12,721 nt of DNA from contig WRDV01000021.1 of the NCBI GenBank assembly GCA_009779655.1, forward strand, positions 1 through 12,721, given 5' to 3'. This document shows, piece after piece, positions 5,984-12,721 of this stretch. The notes under the pieces were generated by a model, which ran no database searches, was not told where the DNA came from, and saw only the letters and a program-made list of their open reading frames with translations. Made by a program: the position numbers and the translations under genes. The first letter of the stretch is position 1, and each line of letters starts with the position of its first letter. The stretch comes from Dehalococcoidia bacterium. GTDB taxonomy: Bacteria > Chloroflexota > Dehalococcoidia > Dehalococcoidales > UBA1222.

Positions 5984-7555
5984 TTGAAAGCGGATCTGCC
6001 AGGCTTGGTATCAGCACTTTCGGACCCGCAGGTTTACCCGGAACACACCCAAGGCGTCACTTTTATACAAACGCAAATGTCCTGCGTTTTTCTGACAGAT
6101 GAGCATGCCTATAAAATAAAAAAGCCTGTTAACCTTGGATACCTTGACTACACCACATTAAACCGGCGCCTCCACTTTTGCGAGCAAGAAATAATTCTTA
6201 ACCAAAGGCTATGCCCCGGGGTATATCTAGAAGTAGTCGCTATTACTTTTGACGGCAAGACATACGCTTTAGGCGGCACAGGCAAGGCTATAGACTATGC
6301 CGTGAAAATGAAGCGCCTGCCGGATGAGCGGTTGTTAAATCATATGTTGCGGCAAAACGCTGTCACCTTGGAAATGATGGATGCCCTAGCTCGCAAGCTG
6401 GCTCAGTTTCACGAAGAAGCACAATCAAGCGATAAAATCGCGTCCTTTGGCAACAGCGCGTGCATAACCCAAAATACTGAGGAGAACTTCTCTCAAACAG
6501 AAATGTACATCGGACGAGTCCTGTCAAAAACACACTTTGAGCGCATCCGTGATTACACACGCGATTTCATACGTAAGCAGACGCCGCTTATACAAAAACG
6601 CGTGAGTGAACAGCGCATACGCGATTGTCACGGGGACCTACATGCACAGCACATATGTTTCTGGCATGACATATGCGTATTTGACTGCATTGAGTTCAAT
6701 GAACGATTCCGTTATTGCGATGTAGCGTCTGAGGTGGCATTCCTAGCCATGGATCTTGAGCACAGCGGCAAGGCTGATATCAGTCGACATTTCATAAAAC
6801 GGTATATCGCTTACAGCGGAGACGCCGACATTCCAGCTATGCTCAATTTTTACAAGTGCTACCGCGCTTATGTGCGCGGAAAAGTCGCCTGTTTTACGCT
6901 CGATGACCCGCTCGTTAATGGCACTGCTAAGCAAAACTCTATTGAAACAGCACAGAGTTATTTTGATATAGCACTGTCTTATTCCCGCAGCCGCCCTATG
7001 CTAATAGTAATGCTGGGAATGACCGGAAGCGGTAAAACAACTATGGCCGCAGCATTGGCAGGTCACTGCGGAGCTGTTCATTTATCATCCGATGTGACGC
7101 GCAAACACTTGGCCGGGATATCGCCTACCGAGCACCGTTACGATGAGCTAGATACTGGTTTATACTCACCTGGTTTTAACCGCAGAACATATGACGCTAT
7201 CATCGCGCAGTCCGCCGAAATCTTAGAGGAAGGCACTTCCGTCGTGCTGGATGCTGCTTTCCTCAAGCACGCCGAACGAAAGAGGGCGCGCGCGATGGCT
7301 CAGCAAAAAGGCGCAGACATGTTGCTGGTAGAATGTCGCCTCAGCGAGCAGCTAACAAAAGAACGCTTGGAGCAGCGCACGTCGCAGGAAACAGCCTCTG
7401 ACGGCAGGTGGGAAGTCTACTTAAAGCAGCTTGAGTGGATGGAGCCAGTTGAATCGGCAGCGCAACACGAGCACATTATTATTGACACATCCCTGGCGCT
7501 AGCGCAAAATATAAGACAAGTACTTCACAGGATTAATAACTTGTATGAGCATTGA
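5984..7555 (+). CDS. Two-domain kinase: aminoglycoside-phosphotransferase-like domain + P-loop (AAA_33-type) kinase domain
   Basis: The protein has 523 residues. Residues 25-300 have the APH/protein-kinase-like fold signature: a lysine-bearing YKIKKPV strand at 43-49, the catalytic loop CHGDLHAQH at 215-223 (D218), and the metal-binding DCIEF at 234-238. Residues 337-515 are a P-loop kinase with Walker A GMTGSGKTT at 345-353 and a VVLDAAF strand at 420-426. This domain pair is a known family (COG2187/COG0645 type) of unknown substrate, found in many bacteria. The start is TTG, supported by its Shine-Dalgarno. The 3' end overlaps ahcY by 11 bases, so the kinase is tied to SAH breakdown; phosphorylating adenosine or a related product would pull the reversible AhcY reaction forward, which is inference. 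Small-molecule kinase is well supported; the substrate is not. Confidence 0.87.
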   Translation: MKADLPGLVSALSDPQVYPEHTQGVTFIQTQMSCVFLTDEHAYKIKKPVNLGYLDYTTLNRRLHFCEQEIILNQRLCPGVYLEVVAITFDGKTYALGGTGKAIDYAVKMKRLPDERLLNHMLRQNAVTLEMMDALARKLAQFHEEAQSSDKIASFGNSACITQNTEENFSQTEMYIGRVLSKTHFERIRDYTRDFIRKQTPLIQKRVSEQRIRDCHGDLHAQHICFWHDICVFDCIEFNERFRYCDVASEVAFLAMDLEHSGKADISRHFIKRYIAYSGDADIPAMLNFYKCYRAYVRGKVACFTLDDPLVNGTAKQNSIETAQSYFDIALSYSRSRPMLIVMLGMTGSGKTTMAAALAGHCGAVHLSSDVTRKHLAGISPTEHRYDELDTGLYSPGFNRRTYDAIIAQSAEILEEGTSVVLDAAFLKHAERKRARAMAQQKGADMLLVECRLSEQLTKERLEQRTSQETASDGRWEVYLKQLEWMEPVESAAQHEHIIIDTSLALAQNIRQVLHRINNLYEH

Positions 7556-8804
7556 ATACGATATTAAATCTCCGTCTTTAGCCTCAGAAGGCCATCTGCG
7601 CATTGAATGGGCATCTCGCGAAATGCCGGTCCTAACGCAGATAAAGCAGCGCTTTCTCGAAGAGCGCCCTCTCGCCAATATTCGCATATCAGCCTGCCTG
7701 CATATTACCACAGAAACAGCTAACCTAGCATTGACACTAGCCGCAGGCGGAGCAGATCTAGTTCTATGCGCATCCAACCCGCTCTCGACACAAGATGACG
7801 TAGCAGCAGCATTGGTTGATACCGGCATACCAACTAATGCTATCAAGGACGAGGCCGATGATACGTATTACAAGCATATTGCTACAGCGTTAAAGCATAA
7901 CCCGCACCTTACCATTGACGACGGGGCTGATCTGGTAACCACTATGCACACTCAACGCAGAGAATTGTTAAAAGACGTAATTGGCGGCACAGAAGAGACA
8001 ACCACAGGCGTAGTACGCCTGCGCAGCATGGAGAAAGCAGGAAAGCTTAGCTATCCCATCATTGCAGTGAATGACGCCCAAACCAAATACTTGTTCGACA
8101 ACCGCTATGGCACGGGGCAGAGCACTCTTGACGGAATTATCCGCGCAACTAATACTCTGCTTGCAGGGAAAACGCTTGTGGTAGCCGGTTACGGATGGTG
8201 CGGAAAAGGACTTGCGCTACGCGCTAAAGGTATGGGAGCGCGTGTCATTGTCACAGAGGTTGATCCGATTAAAGCATTGGAAGCCGCCATGGACGGTTGC
8301 AACGTCATGCCTATGGCACAGGCAGCTACTATGGGGGATTTATTCGTCACCGTCACCGGCAACAAACACGTAATAAACCACGAGGTCATGGCACGCTTAA
8401 AAGACGGCGCAATCTTATCCAACAGCGGACATTTCAACGTTGAAATAGACATACCATCGCTTGAGCAGCTCTCACGCAGTAAACGTTGCGTACGTCAATT
8501 CGTAGATGAATACACTCTGCAAGACGGGCGCGTGGTGTATCTGCTAGGAGACGGAAGGCTAATAAATTTAGCCGCCGCCGAAGGGCATCCGGCCAGCGTC
8601 ATGGATATGAGCTTCGCCAATCAAGCGCTCTGTTTGGAGTATCTAGTAAAAAACCAAGGCTTGCTTGCGACCAAAGTATTTGAGGTGCCTGTAGAAATTG
8701 ATAAAATCGTAGCGCGCCTTAAGCTGGCATCAATGGGCACTGATATTGATACGCTCACCAAAGAACAAGAACAATACCTCGCCGGCTGGGAAGAGGGAAC
8801 CTAA
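7545..8804 (+). CDS. ahcY: S-adenosylhomocysteine hydrolase (short, archaeal/thermophile-type)
   Basis: This enzyme splits S-adenosylhomocysteine to adenosine and homocysteine with bound NAD. At 419 residues it is the short form, ending YLAGWEEGT rather than the HYRY-type tail of the long form. Conserved positions include H53 in CLHITTET, D126 in DDGADL, the TEETTTG stretch at 149-155, K181 and D185 in TKYLFDN, the NAD-binding GYGWCGKG at 215-222, and H296 region GHFNVEID. All expected catalytic residues appear present. The ATG overlaps the kinase gene by 11 bases and has only a distant AGGA at 7529-7532, so re-initiation after the kinase is likely. metK follows after 12 bases. Some short archaeal homologues act on S-inosylhomocysteine instead, so substrate should not be taken as certain. 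Confidence 0.95.
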   Translation: MSIEYDIKSPSLASEGHLRIEWASREMPVLTQIKQRFLEERPLANIRISACLHITTETANLALTLAAGGADLVLCASNPLSTQDDVAAALVDTGIPTNAIKDEADDTYYKHIATALKHNPHLTIDDGADLVTTMHTQRRELLKDVIGGTEETTTGVVRLRSMEKAGKLSYPIIAVNDAQTKYLFDNRYGTGQSTLDGIIRATNTLLAGKTLVVAGYGWCGKGLALRAKGMGARVIVTEVDPIKALEAAMDGCNVMPMAQAATMGDLFVTVTGNKHVINHEVMARLKDGAILSNSGHFNVEIDIPSLEQLSRSKRCVRQFVDEYTLQDGRVVYLLGDGRLINLAAAEGHPASVMDMSFANQALCLEYLVKNQGLLATKVFEVPVEIDKIVARLKLASMGTDIDTLTKEQEQYLAGWEEGT

Positions 8805-8816
8805 GGAGCAGGATAC

Positions 8817-10025
8817 ATGACTCAAAATCTATGCGGCTCACACAAGTATTTCTTCACCTCAGAGTCAGTCACTGAGGGACACCCTGATAAAATATGCGAC
8901 CAGATATCGGATGCCGTGCTGGACGATATACTAAAACACGACCCGCAGGCGCATGTCGCCTGTGAAACCGCTGTCACAAATGGGCTGGTATTCGTATTAG
9001 GAGAAATCACCACAACGGCTTACTCTGATATTTCGGACATAGTGCGCGCGGTTATCCGCGACATCGGTTACACCAAGCCGGAGTATGGTTTTGAATACCG
9101 CACATGCGGCGTTATGACATCTATCAACAAGCAATCCCCCAACATCGCTCAAGGCGTAAATGCATCAAACGAGGCAAAAACCGGCTCAGAAGACTCTCTT
9201 GACATTATAGGCGCCGGAGACCAAGGCATGATGGTTGGCTATGCCTGTAACGAAACCGCGGAGCTGATGCCTATGCCTATTGCCACGGCCCATAAATTGA
9301 CCCGGCGTTTAGCCAATGTGCGCAAGGACGGAACTATCCCATATTTGCGCCCTGACGGCAAAAGCCAAGTCACGGTAGAATACTGCTGCGGTAAAATTAA
9401 ACGCATCGATAGCGTTGTGATTGGCGCACAGCATGACAACGGCATAAGTCAAAGCCAAATAAAAGACGATATTTTGAAACATGTTATACGGCCTGTCATC
9501 GCACCGGAACTGCTTGATGCCGACACCAAATACTTTGTAAATGCGACCGGTATTTTTGAGCTTGGAGGACCTGTTTCTGATACCGGTTTCACCGGCCGTA
9601 AGTTATTAGTTGATACCTACGGCGGTATGGCGCGTCATGGCGGAGGCGCTTTCTCAGGCAAAGACCCAACAAAAGTAGATCGTTCAGCGGCGTATATGGC
9701 GCGTTACATTGCCAAGAATATGGTAGCCGCTGAACTGGCAGACAAGATGGAGATACAAATATCCTACGTAATCGGCGTAGCGCATCCGCTGTCGGTATCA
9801 ATAGAGACTTTCGGCACGGAAAAAATAAGCCGGAATAAGCTGTGGGAGTTAGTGCAGCGGCATTTTGATCTGCGTCCGGCCGCTATAATCCAGACTTTTA
9901 ACCTGCTCCGCCCCATCTATCGCCAGACAGCTTCTTACGGTCACTTCGGGCGCATTGATATTGATCTTCCATGGGAAAAAACCGACAAAGCCGATATATT
10001 GCGCAAAGAAGGTTTTAGCAGTTAA
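8817..10025 (+). CDS. metK: S-adenosylmethionine synthetase
   Basis: MetK makes SAM from methionine and ATP, releasing phosphate and pyrophosphate. The length of 402 residues is normal. Seen are GHPDKICDQISDAVLD at 21-36, GEITTTAY (62-69), the ATP-site GAGDQGMMVGYA (132-143), and the glycine-rich loop HGGGAFSGKDPTKVDRSAAY (274-293). The segment at 241-260 is unusual: the near-universal NPTGRF and GD read NATGIF and SD here, while the following TGRKLLVDTYGG is intact. The start is fixed by AAGGAG at 8803-8808, which overlaps the ahcY stop, and eight bases of spacing. Placing metK directly after ahcY puts SAM synthesis and SAH removal under shared control. I see no SAM or SAH riboswitch upstream of the operon. 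Confidence 0.97.
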   Translation: MTQNLCGSHKYFFTSESVTEGHPDKICDQISDAVLDDILKHDPQAHVACETAVTNGLVFVLGEITTTAYSDISDIVRAVIRDIGYTKPEYGFEYRTCGVMTSINKQSPNIAQGVNASNEAKTGSEDSLDIIGAGDQGMMVGYACNETAELMPMPIATAHKLTRRLANVRKDGTIPYLRPDGKSQVTVEYCCGKIKRIDSVVIGAQHDNGISQSQIKDDILKHVIRPVIAPELLDADTKYFVNATGIFELGGPVSDTGFTGRKLLVDTYGGMARHGGGAFSGKDPTKVDRSAAYMARYIAKNMVAAELADKMEIQISYVIGVAHPLSVSIETFGTEKISRNKLWELVQRHFDLRPAAIIQTFNLLRPIYRQTASYGHFGRIDIDLPWEKTDKADILRKEGFSS

Positions 10026-10102
10026 AATATCGGCTAATCCTGCTCCGGCGTCAAGGCCAAGGCTCGGTATAAAAATATTACTTTTGGCGCGTGAGGAACA
10101 GC

Positions 10103-11539
10103 ATGGCTAGTAACACTATTAAATTTGGAACCGATGGCTGGCGCGCCATTATTGCTGAGGATTTCACATTCGCCAACGTGCGCATATGCGCTCAAGCGGT
10201 AGCCGACTATTTGCATGATACCGGGCTTGCTAAGCAGGGCATCGTCATCGGTTTTGACACGCGCTTCTCATCAGCCGACTTCGCTAGCGCCTCGGCTGAA
10301 GTGCTGGCGGGTAACAATATCAAGGTCTACCTAAGCGACAGTGCCGTGCCGACACCCGTTATAAGCCATGCAATTGTGCATCTTAAGGCAAGCGGGGGCA
10401 TTGTCATCACAGCCAGCCACAATCCGGGCTCTTGGAACGGCTTGAAATACAAATCTCCCGACGGCGCAAGCGCTCCGACCAAAACAGTAGCTCAAATTGA
10501 AGAGCGCATTACTAAAGTCGAGACGCAAAACATACCATCTATAAAATTAAATGACGCTATTAGGCAAGGCTTGGTAACTATAAGCGACTTAAAGCCCGGT
10601 TACCGGCAACAGATTAACCGCTTGATTGACCTTGACACCATCCGCAACGCCGGATTCAAAGTATCCGTAGATTCGATGCATGGGGCAGGAAGCGGTTATT
10701 TCAAAATGCTGCTGACGGAAGGCGCCACATCTATCAGCGAAATCAAAGACACCGAGAATCCCGCTTTCCCAGGCATGAAACAGCCTGAGCCTATCGGCAT
10801 CAATCTGACAGAGTTGAGTAACCATGTTAAATCTCACGGCGCTATTGTTGGTCTTGCCACTGACGGCGATGCCGACCGCTTAGGCGTAATGGATGAAAAT
10901 GGCAATTACATCACTCAACTACAAGTGTATGCCCTGCTTGCGCTGTATTTCTTGGAAGTACGCCAAGAGCGCGGAGCTATCGTAAAAACGATTACCACAA
11001 CCAATATGCTCAACCGATTGGGCGAACTGTATAAAGTACCCGTATTTGAAACATCGGTCGGGTTTAAATATGTTGCTCCCGTGATGCAGCGCGAAAACGC
11101 CATGATCGGCGGGGAAGAAAGTGGCGGTTATGGATTCCGCGGTCACGTTCCGGAACGTGACGGACTGCTTGCCGGACTGTATTTCTTAGATCTACTCGCG
11201 CGTACAAACAAAACACCGTCACAACTGCTGCATGATTTGCACAACAAAGTCGGGCATCACTACTACGACCGCTGCGATTTTTATTTCGCCCCCGAGGAAC
11301 GCCAGCGTATTATTCAGCGCATGCAAAACGCCGCACCGGCAGTCATTAACGGTATCGTTGTACTGCGCAAAGAAACTGAAGACGGTTTCCGTTTTATGCT
11401 AACTGATGGCAGTTGGTTGTTAATACGCTTCTCAGGCACTGAGCCGTTGCTACGCATATATGCCGAAGGCCACAACTCCCAACAAGTGCGGAGCCTGCTT
11501 GATGCCGGAATGCAACTGTCAGGAGTAAAAGAGCACTAA
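10103..11539 (+). CDS. Phosphoglucomutase/phosphomannomutase (alpha-D-phosphohexomutase)
   Basis: This enzyme interconverts hexose-1-phosphate and hexose-6-phosphate, feeding nucleotide-sugar, glycan or glycogen synthesis. All four family motifs are present, counted from the ATG chosen here: phosphoserine loop TASHNP at 103-108 (S105), metal loop DGDADR at 254-259, sugar-specificity loop GGEES at 336-340, and phosphate-binding RFSGTEP at 442-448. Length is 478 residues, normal for the family. An in-frame GTG lies 12 bases upstream, but GAGGA at 10093-10097 is placed five bases before this ATG, so the ATG is preferred. GEES is common to glucose- and mannose-acting members, so substrate preference is open. 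A 77-base gap separates it from metK; a TATAAA at 10068-10073 lacks a -35. It is coupled to the isomerase gene that follows. Confidence 0.93.
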   Translation: MASNTIKFGTDGWRAIIAEDFTFANVRICAQAVADYLHDTGLAKQGIVIGFDTRFSSADFASASAEVLAGNNIKVYLSDSAVPTPVISHAIVHLKASGGIVITASHNPGSWNGLKYKSPDGASAPTKTVAQIEERITKVETQNIPSIKLNDAIRQGLVTISDLKPGYRQQINRLIDLDTIRNAGFKVSVDSMHGAGSGYFKMLLTEGATSISEIKDTENPAFPGMKQPEPIGINLTELSNHVKSHGAIVGLATDGDADRLGVMDENGNYITQLQVYALLALYFLEVRQERGAIVKTITTTNMLNRLGELYKVPVFETSVGFKYVAPVMQRENAMIGGEESGGYGFRGHVPERDGLLAGLYFLDLLARTNKTPSQLLHDLHNKVGHHYYDRCDFYFAPEERQRIIQRMQNAAPAVINGIVVLRKETEDGFRFMLTDGSWLLIRFSGTEPLLRIYAEGHNSQQVRSLLDAGMQLSGVKEH

Positions 11540-12606
11540 TGAACAACCATAACTTAGACGATTTAAGCATTTATCCAAGCCTAGACCCATCAAACATGCT
11601 GCGCCACCTGCATGACATCCCGGACTTATGTTCACGCGCATGGGAGCAAGTACAACATATTATGCTGCCGCAGGATTATCATCAAGTAGATAAGGTGGTT
11701 ATGCTTGGCATGGGAGGCTCAGCTATCGGTTGTGATTTGTTAGCCGGCTTAATTGTAAATGAATGCCGCACGCCGATCTTTATTTGCCGAGAGTATACCC
11801 CGCCCGCATTTCTGGATGACAACACATTAGTAATCGCATCAAGCTACTCGGGCGCAACAGAAGAAACCTTGTCTGCTTTCAACCCACTCATTCATAGAAG
11901 TTGCAAGAAAATCGTGATGACATCAGGCGGGCGACTGGCTCAGTTAGCCAAAGAACACAGTATTCCTGCTTTCATACTAGATTACCAGTCCCCGCCACGC
12001 GCCGCTCTCTCCTTAAGCTTTCTGGCGCTTCTTGGTATATTCTGTAAACTTGGCCTCATTGACGATAAAAGCGCAGACTTGGCTGAATCCTGCAGTATAC
12101 TGCGAGAGTACAGCCGGCAGCTTAATGAAAACATACCGGAAGAGCATAACCAAGCCAAACAATTAGCGCGATGTTTATACGGCAAAATGACCATCATATA
12201 CGGAGCGGAACATCTTTCAGAAGTAGCAGGACGCTGGCGTCTGCAGATAAATGAAAATGCCAAAGCGTGGGCTTTCAACGCCACATTCCCTGAGTTAAAC
12301 CACAATGCAACTACAGGATACGAGTTTCCGAAAGATATAAGCCGCAATACACATGTGGTGATGTTGCGCTGCTCAAACCTACACCCTCGTATACTGCTTC
12401 GCTACGATATCACAGGACACCTGCTTGATAATAAAAGCGTACAATATACCGTATTGGACGCCAGGGGAAAAAGCAGGCTCGCGCAAATGCTTAGCCTAAT
12501 ACTCGTCGGTGATTATGTCAGTTATTACCTTGCACTGTTATATGGGATTGACCCATACCCTATCAAAGCCGTGGACTTCCTAAGATCTGAGCTGGCTAAA
12601 ACTTAG
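11539..12606 (+). CDS. Bifunctional phosphoglucose/phosphomannose isomerase (SIS-domain)
   Basis: This enzyme of the archaeal/Chloroflexi-type PGI/PMI family interconverts fructose-6-phosphate with glucose-6- and mannose-6-phosphate. At 355 residues it fits the family. Seen are the SIS N-terminal motif MLGMGGSAIGCDL (55-67), the phosphate-binding SSYSGATEET (101-110), the INENAKAWAFNATFPELNHN stretch at 237-256 with likely catalytic E239 and H255, and a C-terminal YGIDPYPIKAVDFL. The usual NHNE reads NHNA (A257), a small departure. The ATG shares its first base with the TAA stop of the mutase (TAATG), so translation is coupled and both proteins act in one hexose-phosphate route toward mannose or glucose nucleotide sugars. 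A simple SIS-domain regulator is unlikely given the full active-site stretch. Confidence 0.92.
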   Translation: MNNHNLDDLSIYPSLDPSNMLRHLHDIPDLCSRAWEQVQHIMLPQDYHQVDKVVMLGMGGSAIGCDLLAGLIVNECRTPIFICREYTPPAFLDDNTLVIASSYSGATEETLSAFNPLIHRSCKKIVMTSGGRLAQLAKEHSIPAFILDYQSPPRAALSLSFLALLGIFCKLGLIDDKSADLAESCSILREYSRQLNENIPEEHNQAKQLARCLYGKMTIIYGAEHLSEVAGRWRLQINENAKAWAFNATFPELNHNATTGYEFPKDISRNTHVVMLRCSNLHPRILLRYDITGHLLDNKSVQYTVLDARGKSRLAQMLSLILVGDYVSYYLALLYGIDPYPIKAVDFLRSELAKT

Positions 12607-12721
12607 CTCGTTCTGGAAAATATTACGACGCAATTATAGATATGGCGCAGCATGAAACGGAGTCGAATAGTACAGCAAATTGATGTATTACTGCGGCACT
12701 AAATAGTTAGACATATTGGTA
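12607..12721. other. 3' flank with no identified feature
   Basis: These 115 bases follow the isomerase gene. I see no hairpin terminator, no RBS-ATG pair and no recognisable coding. TTAGACA near the end (12707-12713) shares seven bases with the repeat arm at 4309-4320, which is probably chance. Confidence 0.4.

Noticed and set aside
9990..10034. GCCGATAT/ATATCGGC inverted repeat around the metK stop as a terminator
   Set aside because: Only 8 bp of stem with a 29-base loop and no following T-run.
10091..10102. GTG start for the hexomutase four codons upstream
   Set aside because: No Shine-Dalgarno before it, while the GAGGA at 10093-10097 serves the ATG at 10103.
12707..12713. TTAGACA as a second copy of the 4306-4513 element end
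   Set aside because: Only seven bases agree and the following bases diverge.

Overview
This window comes from a bacterial chromosome of roughly 45-50% GC. All credible genes lie on the + strand, most have good Shine-Dalgarno sites, and gene gaps are mostly short. The gene set is a short SAH hydrolase, MetK, an alpha-D-phosphohexomutase, an archaeal-type bifunctional phosphoglucose/phosphomannose isomerase, a free-standing MetE-like methyltransferase and two AMP-forming acyl-CoA ligases. It suggests an anaerobe, possibly a Chloroflexota lineage of the Dehalococcoidia kind. That placement is inference from gene content, and no marker gene is present to fix it.

Region 1 (1-4311) is a tight run of three genes. 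It holds the 3' part of a medium-chain/aromatic acyl-CoA ligase of the ACSM type, a fusion of a xylose-isomerase-like TIM barrel to a complete second acyl-CoA ligase, and a MetE/UROD-superfamily zinc methyltransferase. Gaps of 21 and 12 bases suggest one operon.

Region 2 (about 4306-5342) is an accessory island. A 22-bp imperfect inverted repeat brackets 4306-4513 and overlaps the stop codon of the methyltransferase, which looks like a MITE or an internally deleted IS. Next come an AT-rich promoter/leader and an orphan 147-residue zinc-ribbon/HTH protein resembling the N-terminal part of IS1-type transposases. A perfect 24-bp palindrome with a 3-base loop follows and probably acts as a two-way terminator.

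Region 3 (5343-10025) is a second operon: an unrecognised 212-residue protein, a two-domain kinase (APH-like plus P-loop) starting at TTG, ahcY and metK. Together with the MetE-like gene upstream, the window encodes the core of the activated-methyl cycle: methionine formation, SAM synthesis and SAH removal. The unknown protein and the kinase are translationally linked to this cycle and are the best candidates for new biology.

Region 4 (10103-12606) is a coupled sugar-phosphate pair: phosphoglucomutase/phosphomannomutase, and the bifunctional isomerase joined to it by a TAATG stop/start overlap. These supply hexose phosphates and probably nucleotide-sugar precursors. The last 115 bases hold nothing I can identify.
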